Shown here in pieces: positions 20,448 to 30,503 of a stretch of 64,000 bases of DNA. Both the position numbers and the translations under genes were made by a program. A model generated the notes under the pieces. It was given only the letters and a program-made list of their open reading frames with translations. It was not told the DNA's origin and ran no database searches. The stretch is from positions 124,001 through 188,000 of the forward strand of contig CDGH01000070.1 in NCBI GenBank assembly GCA_000825765.1, given 5' to 3'. Position 1 is the first letter of the stretch. Every line of letters begins with the position of its first letter. The DNA comes from Ehrlichia minasensis (GTDB lineage: Bacteria; Pseudomonadota; Alphaproteobacteria; Rickettsiales; Anaplasmataceae).

Positions 20448-21551
20448 ATGAGTTATTATTATAGTATTTTTGCGGATTTTATAAGTTGTATAAGTAGTGG
20501 TGCTGTATTATTAATAAAGATAATCGCAGTAATATTTTCGGTTATGGTTTCTGTTGCTTATTTAGTATATATGGAACGTAAAGTGATAGGTGCAATACAA
20601 TTAAGACAAGGTCCTAATATTGTTGGTCCATTTGGCTTATTACAGCCCTTTGCTGATGCTGTAAAACTCATTATTAAAGAACATATTATTCCTTTTAAAT
20701 CAAATAAGATATGTTTTTTGATTGCTCCAATAATTACTTTTACTTTAGCTTTATTAGGTTGGGCTGTTATTCCATTTGGTGCTGATGTAATAGTAAATAA
20801 TGGTCATGAAGTAATAGTGCCTCATGTGATTGCTAATATCAACATTGGTGTGTTGTATATTTTAGCTATTTCTTCTCTTGGGGTTTATGGAATTATAATA
20901 GCTGGGTGGTCAAGTAACTCTAACTATGCTTTTTTAGGTGCAATTAGATCTGCATCTCAGATGATATCATATGAAGTATCTATAGGCTTAACTATAGTAA
21001 CGGTATTATTAGCAACTGGTTCATTGAAATTAGGTGAGATAGTAGTAGCACGGCATAATATGCCTTACTGGATAGATTTGTTACTGTTACCAATGGCATG
21101 TATTTTTTTTATTTCATCACTTGCTGAGACAAATAGGCATCCTTTTGATTTACCAGAAGCAGAATCAGAATTAGTGTCCGGATATAATGTTGAGTACTCA
21201 TCTATGCCGTTTGCATTATTTTTTTTAGGAGAATATGCAAATATGATATTGATTAATGCAATGGCAGTAATATTTTTCTTTGGTGGGTGGTATCCACCTT
21301 TAAACATTAACTTTCTATATGTTATTCCTGGAATTATTTGGTTTGTATTAAAAATAATAGCAATGTTGTTTTGCTTTATATGGATTCGTGCAACTATTCC
21401 TAGGTATCGTTATGATCAATTAATGGGGTTAGGTTGGAAAGTTTTTCTACCTATATCTTTATTGTGGGTAGTGTTAGTTTCTGGTGTTTTGTTGTATACG
21501 GATTCATTACCTAAAAATGCATATAGTATTGTACATAATCTTGATAAATAA
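20448..21551 (+). CDS. nuoH: NADH-quinone oxidoreductase subunit H
   Basis: NuoH is the membrane subunit of complex I at the quinone site. It is a 367-residue hydrophobic protein with about eight membrane segments. It carries the signatures [16 protein letters not shown] and [16 protein letters not shown], followed by G-Y-N-V-E-Y-S-S-M. It follows nuoG after 6 bases. The other nuo genes of this window, nuoD and nuoE, come only after about 3.4 kb of accessory DNA. Confidence 0.97.
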   Translation: MSYYYSIFADFISCISSGAVLLIKIIAVIFSVMVSVAYLVYMERKVIGAIQLRQGPNIVGPFGLLQPFADAVKLIIKEHIIPFKSNKICFLIAPIITFTLALLGWAVIPFGADVIVNNGHEVIVPHVIANINIGVLYILAISSLGVYGIIIAGWSSNSNYAFLGAIRSASQMISYEVSIGLTIVTVLLATGSLKLGEIVVARHNMPYWIDLLLLPMACIFFISSLAETNRHPFDLPEAESELVSGYNVEYSSMPFALFFLGEYANMILINAMAVIFFFGGWYPPLNINFLYVIPGIIWFVLKIIAMLFCFIWIRATIPRYRYDQLMGLGWKVFLPISLLWVVLVSGVLLYTDSLPKNAYSIVHNLDK

Positions 21552-21961
21552 GTTTTATAAGTATTTAAATATTAATAATATACATGGTTGTTAATATAGG
21601 AGTTAGTTACTCTTTTATGCACTTAAAATATATGTATTAGTCAATAATGTAATTTCTTGTACTTTTACAATTTTATCTTCTAATTATATTTTATTGAACG
21701 TTATTTGTGTGTTTAATAGTGTTTTTTACTATATGTTTCGGTTGTGTATTGTTCTAATATGTGATATTATTGAACCATAACTTGTATTTATGCAGGTTAG
21801 TAAATTAATGTAACTGTATAAGTTGCTGTAGAATTACAAATTAGTTTTACAGTCTGGGCGTGTTTTTAAAAGATATCTGTTTTTAATGTATCTGTAATAA
21901 AAATTAGTTTCTTTAGCAATAAAGGATATCTTAGTTTCAATAATGTGGAAGTGAGTGATGT
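21552..21961. other. Non-coding gap between nuoH and family A gene A1
   Basis: 410 bases, A+T-rich, without a convincing frame. A promoter for the downstream gene is expected here, but I cannot pick one. A weak GGAAG-type ribosome-binding site precedes the ATG at 21962. Confidence 0.5.
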
Positions 21962-22780
21962 ATGTTAGGCTATGATAAGGAAAGTAAGCAATTTATTAAT
22001 GAGCAATTATGTGAAGAATTAAGTCAAATATCAGAAATTAAAGGTTTATTATGTAATAAGTGTTATTGTGTAGGTAATTCTTCAAGTGGTAAGTTAGTAG
22101 TTTGTGTAGATGAATCACAATGTTTAAATAATGAAATTCCTGTACAAGGTAAAAGTATTGTTTGTTGTGAATTTGTATTGCCAAGTACTGTTTGTGAGCA
22201 TGATTTAGTAAAAGCAGCAACACAGCATGTTTCAGGAGAGAAATATGTTAAATGTTATATTGTTATAAGTGAAAATAAAGTGAATAAATTTTGTAGAGAA
22301 GTATATTCAGTGTTCTTACAGCCATTAACGCACAGAATAAAGGTTTGTGGTGTTAGAACTTATGGTGATGTGTGTTTATCTATGTTATCAGATGTTCAAT
22401 ATTGTGAAAGTCTTAGAGAAGCTTTTGATATTGTTGGGTTAGATGCAGAATTTGTTGCAGATAGAAGTAAGGTAAAGTCTGGTGGTGATGTAGGATATCT
22501 TGAAAAAATAAAAGGTTTTTTCGCTTCAAAACGTCAACCTTCTGGTACTGGTGGAGCTCATGGATCAAGTACTAGCAGTCATGGAGTAACTAAGATAGAT
22601 CTGAGAAAAGGGAAAGGGAAAAGTAGTACTAAAGCTGAAGGAAGTGATAAAAAACAGCTGATTAGTGGAGGAGATACAGATAGTGAACAGGATAAATCTG
22701 ATATTGCATCAGGAGGTATGGATATAGTATCAACTTCTGGTGTAGGGGGGGGGGGTACACCGAAGGTAACAAAGAAGTAA
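21962..22780 (+). CDS. Family A protein A1, with a poly-G tract near its 3' end
   Basis: I do not recognise this 272-residue protein outside the window, but it shares the family A layout with the minus-strand cluster at 27.6-34.5 kb. The start M-L-G-Y is followed by L-C-E near 16-18, the C-x-C-V-G-N-S box near 34-40, S-G-K-L-V-V, a G-K-S-I-V-C-C strand, and Y-I-V-I-x-E-N-K-V-x-K-F near 101-112. The first 160 residues are rich in Cys. The tail (about 180-272) is low-complexity, rich in Gly, Ser, Lys and Asp. An 11-G run (22745-22755) lies nine codons before the stop, so slippage would change only the C-terminal end. There is no signal peptide or membrane segment. Confidence 0.8.
   Translation: MLGYDKESKQFINEQLCEELSQISEIKGLLCNKCYCVGNSSSGKLVVCVDESQCLNNEIPVQGKSIVCCEFVLPSTVCEHDLVKAATQHVSGEKYVKCYIVISENKVNKFCREVYSVFLQPLTHRIKVCGVRTYGDVCLSMLSDVQYCESLREAFDIVGLDAEFVADRSKVKSGGDVGYLEKIKGFFASKRQPSGTGGAHGSSTSSHGVTKIDLRKGKGKSSTKAEGSDKKQLISGGDTDSEQDKSDIASGGMDIVSTSGVGGGGTPKVTKK
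22745..22755 (+). repeat. 11-G homopolymer in the coding sequence
   Basis: Eleven consecutive G residues occur in otherwise very A+T-rich DNA. In the present phase the frame reads G-V-G-G-G-G-T-P-K-V-T-K-K and stops. One extra G would read into Y-T-E-G-N-K-E-V-N-L-L-D then stop; one fewer would give V-H-R-R then stop. It is a candidate contingency tract. Confidence 0.9.
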
Positions 22781-23290
22781 ATCTATTGGATTAGGTTGAG
22801 TAGTACTTTGTTGAGTTTGCATCTGAAGCATCATTCAAGTTGTAAAAAGTTTTAAAAATTAAAATAACAATTTTGTGTAACTATATGTATAGTTTTCATG
22901 TTTTTTTATAACTTTTCCTTTATGAATTAAGATTAGTGAAGGTAGTGATTATGTGAAAGAAAATAAGGAATTACTTATTAAATTATGCTTTTGATTATAT
23001 GCTTATTGTAATGTGTATGGTATCAATTGAATTTTCTGGTTGGTAGTCCTTTGTTAGCTAATGTCATGTTTATATATGTGAAGACTCAATAATTAAGTTT
23101 ATTATTCTTTTAGTTAAATGATAATATAAATTCAATTTTGATAATTTTACGTAATATATTAAAGTATGTTATTGATATTTTAGTATAGAGAATTGATAAG
23201 TGTTTACGAGAATAATGCATAATACTAACATAAAATTATTTATTATGTGTATAAATAGAATATAGTTTTTGTTAGAGAAAAGTGTGTGTA
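22781..23290. other. Non-coding gap after A1
   Basis: About 0.5 kb between A1 and a decayed family A copy. No intact frame, RNA gene or distinct repeat was seen. Confidence 0.5.
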
Positions 23291-23941
23291 ATGTTAGGAA
23301 TGTTAGGCAAAAATCTAGAAGAACAGAGATTTGTGAATTTAAGTATGTTTAGATATAACCAGTATATCAAATACTGAAGGTATAATGTGTCATAGATGTT
23401 GTGTTGTATAGAGCATACTAAGGAAAGTGGTGAATTACGATATATTTGATAATTAAAAAAAATGTAGGAACGCACATGATCCAATTGGAAATACTATGTT
23501 TTACTCAAGGCTTTATTACCAAAAACATATTGTAAAGCATTATAGCAAATACGCAACGCAGTAAAATCTGATGGTTAAAGATTCTTATATATGCATGCAT
23601 ATGTATTTTGGTAGAAGAAAGTAAATTAAATGATTTTGTAAATGATGTATATGAAGAATTGTTATGTAAGAGAGATGATTTGACTTTTTCAGTTAGTGAT
23701 ATTGCTCAATATGGGACAATCCAATTGATTTATATACTAGATGTAATAAAAATAAAACTTTTGATGTGTGTTATGCTTTGCAAAATATTGCAGGAGTTGA
23801 AGTAAAATTTACATATTATAAAGGGGAGATGTGCAAAGTGCAGAAGCTGCTAGTCTTAGTAGTGTGTTTACTGAATTAAGAATTGGAAAAATACATTCTA
23901 AATCATTATCCAATGGTAAAGGCAGTTATGATAAGTTGTAA
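23291..23941 (+). pseudogene. Decayed family A gene
   Basis: Pieces of a family A protein appear in order on the plus strand but in different frames. They are M-L-G-M-L-G-K-N-L-E-E at 23291; C-C-I-E-H-T-K-E-S-G-E-L from 23402, matching the C-C-I-G-N-T-K-E-S-T-G-K-L box of A6; P-I-G-N-T-M-F near 23480, matching P-x-G-x-S-L-F; V-E-E-S-K-L-N-D-F-V-N-D-V from about 23608; A-L-Q-N-I-A-G-V-E-V near 23780; and a Ser-rich tail ending at a stop at 23941. Several frameshifts and stops make it non-functional. It is closest in layout to A4 and A6. Confidence 0.75.
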
Positions 23942-24952
23942 AAGTTTGCAGTGTTGAATATTAAGTAAGGTATTGAGAAATAGTATATATGTATACTGTC
24001 AATTTTGTATAAAAATGTAGAAATATTTTATTATATTTTTGGTTTTATGACTTCTGTACAATTGTTATTTACTTTAATATTTATTATCTTATAAATATTG
24101 CGTTAGAAAATGTAATATTACATGTAAGAGACGATGTTAATATTTAAAGACTTAATCTTAAATATATATATATGTAATATTTGTTAGATTAAATTTTACT
24201 TAGTAATATGTCATTTTAGATTAAGTTAGTTTAGTAACTAGCTGAATATATATGATATAACATTGATTTTTCTAAATGATATATGAGAGAATTTTTAGCT
24301 GATTTTCTTAAAATGTTCTATTATTTATCTGTAAATATGGTGTTTTTATGTTCTGGATTGTAAAAACTAGCACTTTAGTGGTGTATTAATAGGAGTTCAT
24401 TTTATATTTTAATATGAGTATGATCTTTTATTTTTAGATGAGATTTTATATATTAAAACTAAGTTTCATTATTTACTAAAACCACCTTCTAGAGAAAATT
24501 TCAATTAAGTTATAAAATATAGATATCTAAAGAAATTCGAAAACACGAAAATATCATCTAATGTAATTAATATTATACAACAGTTATATATTTTCTTGAA
24601 GTAAATCTAGAAATTACTAATTCATTAATCAATATGATGGGTATTGGGTGTAGAATATCATATTTTTAGATGAAAATTGCAGATTCTTAATTTTATACAG
24701 TAAGTTACTAGTAATATCAAGTTTAGTAGAGCAAAGCTCTACCGGAGATATAGTTCAATAAGTTATTTAAGAGATTTAGTCAGATATGGTTTATTTCTTT
24801 ATTCCTTAATTTGTAATGAGTATTCTGTAAAATAATACCGTAAATACAAAAATTAGTATTTTCTTTAAGTTCTGTATTGGTTTTAGTGTGATGTATTTAT
24901 AAAAAAATAACAATTTTTGTTTTATTTATAATACCATGCTGAAAGCTTATTC
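23942..24952. other. Non-coding gap before nuoD
   Basis: About 1 kb of A+T-rich sequence after the decayed gene. I saw no conserved frame, tRNA or repeat array. The promoter for nuoD lies at its end. Confidence 0.5.
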
Positions 24953-24982
24953 TTGACATGATGATGTATGTGCTTACATAAT
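24953..24982 (+). promoter_or_regulatory. Putative promoter of nuoDE
   Basis: A perfect -35 hexamer TTGACA (24953-24958) is followed after 18 bases by CATAAT (24977-24982), leaving about 30 bases to the nuoD ATG. It indicates that nuoD and nuoE are transcribed independently of nuoGH. Confidence 0.55.
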
Positions 24983-25011
24983 TTATGGTTAATTACTTGG
25001 TAATTTATTAG

Positions 25012-26193
25012 ATGTCTGATCAAGTCAAAATCACGCCAATGACTTTAAATTTTGGTCCTCAGCATCCTGCAGCTCATGGTGTGATGCGTTTAGTTTTAGA
25101 AATGGGTGGAGAAGTTATAGAAAGAATAGATCCACATATTGGGTTATTACATAGAGGAACTGAAAAATTAATAGAATATAAAACGTATTTACAAGCTTTA
25201 CCATATTTTGATCGTCTTGATTATGTATCTCCCATGGCCCAAGAACATGCCTATTCTTTATGCGTAGAAAAATTATTAAAGTGTGAAATACCAATTAGAG
25301 CAAAATATTTGCGTGTTATTTTTTGTGAGTTGACTAGGATATTAAATCATCTGTTAAATATATCAAGTCAAGCACTTGATATAGGTGCTATGACTCCATT
25401 GTTGTGGATGTTTGAAGAAAGGGAAAAAATTTTAGGTTTTTATGAAAGAGCATCAGGTGCAAGATTTCATTCTGCTTATATTCGCCCGGGTGGTGTGGCA
25501 GCTGATGTACCGAGCGATTTGATTGATGATATATTTAAATTTGTTAGTACGTTCTCTAGATTTATGGATGATATAGATGATCTATTAACCGAAAATAGAA
25601 TTTGGAAACAACGTAATGTTGATATTGGTGTTGTATCGAAAAAACAGGCTCTAGATTGGGGATTTTCTGGTCCGATGTTAAGGGCATGTGGTATTCCTTG
25701 GGACATACGTAAAAGTCAACCTTATGAAATATATGAAGATTTAGAATTTGAGATTCCTATTGGAGAAAATGGGGATTGCTATGATCGTTATCTTGTAAGA
25801 ATGGCAGAGATTAGACAATCAATAAAACTACTTGAACAATGCTTGAATCGTTTACCAGATGGTCCTGTGAAAACAGATGATAGAAAAATTGCTCCACCAA
25901 AAAGATCAGAGATGAAAGAATCTATGGAGGCGTTGATACATCATTTTAAATTGTATTCAGAAGGTTATAGTGTACCAGTAGGTGAAACATATATGGCTGT
26001 TGAAGCTCCAAAAGGTGAATTTGGTGTATATATAGTATCTGATGGAACAAATAAACCATATCGGTGTAGAATTAGAGCTCCTGGATTTGCTCATTTGCAA
26101 GCAATAGATATTATAGCAAAAGGTCATATGTTGGCTGATTTAACAGCTATAATTGGGTCTTTAGATATAGTGTTTGGAGAAATAGATAGGTAA
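25012..26193 (+). CDS. nuoD: NADH-quinone oxidoreductase subunit D
   Basis: NuoD is the 49-kDa-type subunit of complex I that forms the quinone pocket with NuoB and NuoH. The 393-residue product has the N-terminal [12 protein letters not shown], then [12 protein letters not shown], then R-P-G-G-V-A. The C terminus has [10 protein letters not shown] and the terminal F-G-E-I-D-R. It is full length with no missing motif. nuoE follows after 4 bases. Confidence 0.97.
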   Translation: MSDQVKITPMTLNFGPQHPAAHGVMRLVLEMGGEVIERIDPHIGLLHRGTEKLIEYKTYLQALPYFDRLDYVSPMAQEHAYSLCVEKLLKCEIPIRAKYLRVIFCELTRILNHLLNISSQALDIGAMTPLLWMFEEREKILGFYERASGARFHSAYIRPGGVAADVPSDLIDDIFKFVSTFSRFMDDIDDLLTENRIWKQRNVDIGVVSKKQALDWGFSGPMLRACGIPWDIRKSQPYEIYEDLEFEIPIGENGDCYDRYLVRMAEIRQSIKLLEQCLNRLPDGPVKTDDRKIAPPKRSEMKESMEALIHHFKLYSEGYSVPVGETYMAVEAPKGEFGVYIVSDGTNKPYRCRIRAPGFAHLQAIDIIAKGHMLADLTAIIGSLDIVFGEIDR

Positions 26194-26197
26194 AATA

Positions 26198-26740
26198 ATG
26201 TCTAGTACACAAAAAAATAGTAATACAACTTATATTGGAGAATTTAAATTTAGTAAGGAAAATTTAAAACAGGTAAAAGATACAATTAATAAATATCCTC
26301 AAGATAGAAAATCTAGTGCTGTAATGGCTTTATTGCATATAGCACAAAGACAGTGTGGTGGTTTTATTCCATCTTCTGCTATAAATTATATAGCAGATTT
26401 TTTAGGTATGCAGCTAATACATGTGTATGAAGTAGCAAAATTTTATTCTATGTATAATTTATCTGTTACTGGTAAATATTTAGTACAAGTATGTAGAACA
26501 ACTCCTTGTTGGTTATGTGGTAGTGATGATATTTTAAGGTCATGCAAAGAATTGCTTAATATAGGTGTCGGTGAGACAACAAGTGATAATTTGTTTACTT
26601 TAAAAGAAGTAGAATGTTTAGGTGCCTGCATTAATGCTCCTATTGTGCAGATCAATGATGATTATTATGAAAAGTTAACTCCTGATAAAATGAAAGATAT
26701 ACTATTGGAAATACAGGAAAAAGAAAATATAACGTCTTAA
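26198..26740 (+). CDS. nuoE: NADH-quinone oxidoreductase subunit E
   Basis: NuoE is the thioredoxin-fold [2Fe-2S] subunit of the NADH-oxidising module. The four ligands are C99 and C104 (C-R-T-T-P-C) and C140 and C144 (C-L-G-A-C). The 180-residue length is usual. No nuoF follows; the gene ends in an 870-base non-coding gap. Confidence 0.96.
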   Translation: MSSTQKNSNTTYIGEFKFSKENLKQVKDTINKYPQDRKSSAVMALLHIAQRQCGGFIPSSAINYIADFLGMQLIHVYEVAKFYSMYNLSVTGKYLVQVCRTTPCWLCGSDDILRSCKELLNIGVGETTSDNLFTLKEVECLGACINAPIVQINDDYYEKLTPDKMKDILLEIQEKENITS

Positions 26741-27614
26741 GTATGTTCTAATTGTTCTTAGTGTGTTTTACTTTTTATATATAGAATCAGTCATCTATTT
26801 TTAAACAAATGTTTTCTTAATTGAGAAGGTAATATAAGCATTTTTATATCTTAAGCTTAATAAGTATTGCATTAAAGTGCGATATAACTTTCTATAAATG
26901 TTTTTTATTTGTTTCATTAGAAAACAGATGTATTCAATAATGTATGAGTTGAAAAAAATATTTGTTGTATGATAAGTTTTTTATTATAAGGGAAGCTCAT
27001 AAAATTGTTAAGAAATATTAAACGTAACTTTATAAGCTATATTATGATTTATGTGGATCCATGAAGTTATGAAATAGGCATCAGAATCTAATCTGCAATT
27101 TCTGGTAAATCCTTATCCATTTTATGTAGTGTTTGAATAATATAAGAGAAAATAGTTCATTGTTATTGGTTACTGGTTTTGTTGAGTTTAGTACATTACT
27201 TCTGAATTTTGCTACTTTGTTTTTTTATTGACTAAAACATATAGTAAAGATTTGTACTTTTTTTATCTTTTGGTAAATTATCTTCTACAAATTGATGTAA
27301 GAGGTATAATTTGTGATCTAAGTATTATAATATTTTGTTCTACTTTAATTCCTGATGATAGACTTATTTTTTACTCTTTGTATATAATTGTTACTATTAT
27401 ATACTTTAATAGTTTTGCGTTATTATCATTGATATTTCCTATATAATAGGCTTTATTAATTTTTATAGAAAATTTAGAATAGGATAGTTGTTACATATAA
27501 TTTTATAAAATTGTTATCTATTATTAAATTAATTAAGTTTAAAAGACATTATATAATTAGATAATATTTTGTAAATATATTAATTTTTAAACATAGTTGC
27601 TATGTTTAGATTAA
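26741..27614. other. Non-coding gap between nuoE and family A cluster
   Basis: About 0.87 kb. A hydrophobic frame of 72 codons starting with TTG at 27228 is present but lacks a ribosome-binding site, and I do not call it. nuoE and A2 converge here. Confidence 0.5.
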
Positions 27615-28754
27615 TTAATGTTTAGGAGCTTGTGCTGCAGTCTCAGCACTTACAAAACTTAATTGTAAAGATTCTAACTGAGATGATATATCAGATGCAC
27701 TGCTGGAAGACCCTGTTCTAGTGTATTCTGTACATGAGTGCATAACTATTTTTAAGTGGGCTGTGGTATCAAATTTATAATTTGGATCAGCGTATGATTT
27801 TGGTTTTAACATTACAATATTATTAATAAATGGTTTTAGTTTTATTAAATCTAAACCTTTACTTGCTGCTTTCTGAAAGTCTGACAAATTTTCGCTATTC
27901 ACTAAACAGTATAGTTCTACTTTAACATAATTTTTTGATTTTTTTTCTGGAAGGTATGCGTTGCTTAACATAAGTATTGGATCAGAGAGAACCTTTGTTT
28001 TTAGTATTTTAGCTTCTAGTATAAACATAGACAATCCTTCAGGCTTGATACCTGATTTAGCAGTAGCATCTGTATATATTTTTAATCCAGCACTATCTTC
28101 TGATGTATTACCAATACAATAACACTTAGTGACTTTAGGATTAATAGATTCAATATTTTTTTTACATAAAATGTAATTATGGTCTTTCCACGCCCTAGAT
28201 GGTACAGTAACTGGATTAACAAGTTGTGTATCTGAACATTTAAACTTACTTGGTTGTATAACTTCCGGTAAAAGATCTTTTAAGTCAATTCTATAACTTT
28301 CGTCTTTAAATTTTTCTGGTGTTACAATTAAAGAACTGTATATGTATTGTTTTAGTGTGTTATAATTGTTACCTATCTTTGATGCTTGTACAAATGGTTT
28401 TAGATGATCTTCAGAGACTAAACAAAATATTTTAATTTCAACATTAGGCTTGTTATCATTTTCTGGTAGATATGCATTACTTTGCTGTATTATTGGATTA
28501 TCTGATACTTTGTCTTTTGGCAAAGAGCATTTTAATATAAACATTGATAATCCTGAAGGAATAATATCAGTACTTTCATCAGCTTCTGGGTGTATTTGTA
28601 AGATGTTGTTATCTGCTGTATATCCAATACAACAATGACTTCTTACTTGAGGATTAATATCACAAATATTTTCTAAAATATTTTTGTTGGCAGCCTTCCA
28701 GTCTTCTGTTTTAAGATTTAATAACGTTTCTTTTTTTTTAGGATTGAATAACAT
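27615..28754 (-). CDS. Family A protein A2, with the domain in two tandem copies
   Basis: This unknown protein contains the family A unit twice. The first copy has C-C-I-G-Y-T, then I-P-S-G-L-S-M-F-I-L-K, then I-F-C-L-V-S-E-D-H-L-K-P-F. The second has C-Y-C-I-G-N-T, then K-P-E-G-L-S-M-F-I-L-E, then L-Y-C-L-V-N-S-E-N-L-S-D-F. Each is followed by a K-P-F-I or K-Q-Y-I helix and a Y-x-x-D/N-Y-K segment. The C terminus is Ser-rich. The frame is open to 28838, but the Met at 28754 gives M-L-F-N, matching the M-L start of most relatives, so I chose it (379 residues). There is no membrane segment after this start. Confidence 0.78.
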   Translation of the reverse strand: MLFNPKKKETLLNLKTEDWKAANKNILENICDINPQVRSHCCIGYTADNNILQIHPEADESTDIIPSGLSMFILKCSLPKDKVSDNPIIQQSNAYLPENDNKPNVEIKIFCLVSEDHLKPFVQASKIGNNYNTLKQYIYSSLIVTPEKFKDESYRIDLKDLLPEVIQPSKFKCSDTQLVNPVTVPSRAWKDHNYILCKKNIESINPKVTKCYCIGNTSEDSAGLKIYTDATAKSGIKPEGLSMFILEAKILKTKVLSDPILMLSNAYLPEKKSKNYVKVELYCLVNSENLSDFQKAASKGLDLIKLKPFINNIVMLKPKSYADPNYKFDTTAHLKIVMHSCTEYTRTGSSSSASDISSQLESLQLSFVSAETAAQAPKH

Positions 28755-28838
28755 TGTTAATTTACCATAAAAATAACAGACTATAATTTTACATAATATA
28801 CATTCTAATTGTTGTGATTTTATGTGTTGTAATGACAA

Positions 28839-29525
28839 TGATAAATGTTATTTTTAATATATAATTAATGTTTTATTTAGTAGTTTTTATTTTTTTCAAA
28901 GGCATTTTATAATGGTATTTTTGATTTTGTAATATTATTATTACAAAAATATTGTATGTTTTATTAGTGCTGTGCTGTATTTTTTTTGATAAGTTTTATA
29001 TGTATGTCTAAAATATTATTATGTTATAATAACAATAAATTTGATATAAATAAAATTTTGCATAAGCTGTATTTAATATATTTTTTGACTTTTACTAATA
29101 ATTCTAACACTTCTAATACTACTAATATGATATAGTTGGTTAGAGTTTATTATCTAATTTTTTCATCTCTATAAAGCATATGTATGTAATCTTCACAGAT
29201 TTAAAATAAAACAAAGACATATGTAATTTACTGACAATTCTATTGCGTGTATGTTGTAGTGAATATTTTATCACTTGCTATACTAATTTTTTGTTGATTT
29301 AGATACTGACAAATTTCTACGTCATGTTATAAAAGTGTATAATATGATTTATCAATCTAGTGTGATAAATGTATTAAAGTAGTGTAAATTTCTTATGAAA
29401 TAATCACTTAGATACTATGTTATATGATATAAAAATAGATGATATTACTTAATCAATAAGCTAACGAAATTAACATTCATCTTATAATCTATTTTTTATA
29501 AAAAATATATTTTGTATAATAGGAA
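28839..29525. other. Non-coding gap inside the family A cluster
   Basis: About 0.69 kb between A2 and A3, extremely A+T-rich. No family A relic could be found in it. Confidence 0.5.
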
Positions 29526-30269
29526 TTAGCGATTGCATGTTTTAAAGCAACAACTTGACTTACTTGTTGATGATGCTGAGTCATCCACAGTGCTTTCTAA
29601 TAATGCTGATTGTGGAACGTTATCATTTTGACTAGTTGGTGTTTCAGGATGCCATGCTGTTGTTAATAATGCAAGTTCATCATTACTACTTTGCTCTTCT
29701 TTCTCTATATTATCATTTAAATACAAACGTGATGCTGCTTCTTCTGGGCCTGCTGGTGTACATTTTCTGAATTCTACGTTGTTTAATTTGGCAATTTTTA
29801 ATATTTGATCTTCTATATTAAATGCAGTTTCTTGATTAGCATATACTTGTGGCTTTACTAACACAGGTTTAAGAATATCGGAAATATTTGTAAATATCAC
29901 ACTTGTTTGATTCTTTGTTTTATCACTAACTTTTTCGTGAAATTTTTTTAATTGGTTCTTTTCTACTAAACAAAATACTTCTATGTTAGCAGTAAGTCTT
30001 TTAATTTTATCAGAGAATTCTTTACCTTCTGATAATATTGGATTGTCTAATGCATAAGATTGTTGTATACTACCTTGTAATACGAACATAGACAGTCCTG
30101 AAGGTGTAATGTCTGACTTTATATCAGTGTCAGGATATATTATTAATTTTCCACTTTCTCCTGTATAACCAATACAAGCAGAATTGTGTACTACAAAATC
30201 CATATTATTAATATTTTTACATAAAGTGCGATTGTGCTGTTCTCTGTCTTCTAAACTTAAGTTAAGCAT
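29526..30269 (-). CDS. Family A protein A3, with a Cys-containing tail
   Basis: This is a single-unit family member. It has M-L-N-L at the chosen start, T-L-C-K, the A-C-I-G-Y-T-G-E-S-G-K-L box, I-T-P-S-G-L-S-M-F-V-L, and V-F-C-L-V-E-K-N-Q-L-K-K-F. The second half is acidic and Ser/Thr-rich and ends in S-K-S-S-C-C-F-K-T-C-N-R. The frame extends 7 codons upstream to 30290; the internal Met was chosen by comparison with A5 and A6. It is closest in sequence to the repeats of A2. Function is unknown and no signal peptide is seen. Confidence 0.75.
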   Translation of the reverse strand: MLNLSLEDREQHNRTLCKNINNMDFVVHNSACIGYTGESGKLIIYPDTDIKSDITPSGLSMFVLQGSIQQSYALDNPILSEGKEFSDKIKRLTANIEVFCLVEKNQLKKFHEKVSDKTKNQTSVIFTNISDILKPVLVKPQVYANQETAFNIEDQILKIAKLNNVEFRKCTPAGPEEAASRLYLNDNIEKEEQSSNDELALLTTAWHPETPTSQNDNVPQSALLESTVDDSASSTSKSSCCFKTCNR

Positions 30270-30503
30270 ATGATTTACCATTGAATGCATTGTATCTGAG
30301 AAATCATATGTTAATTAATAGTTATGATATATAAATAAATCTTATGAATGATATTTATATAAATAAATATTAATTAACTATTAGAACAATTAGTACTAAG
30401 ATTAATTAATATTTTTAATAATTTATTTATATCAATAGAGTATTTTACAGGCCTGATTTGTGTTTATAACAATACAAAATGTATGAATCATATTTATAAA
30501 AAC

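Noticed and set aside
23272-23484. A minus-strand frame over the decayed family A copy
   Set aside because: The plus strand of the same interval carries ordered family A motifs, so this frame is a by-product.
27228-27446. A 72-codon hydrophobic frame between nuoE and A2
   Set aside because: It needs a TTG start, lacks a ribosome-binding site, and its Ile/Leu/Tyr-rich content is what random A+T-rich DNA yields.
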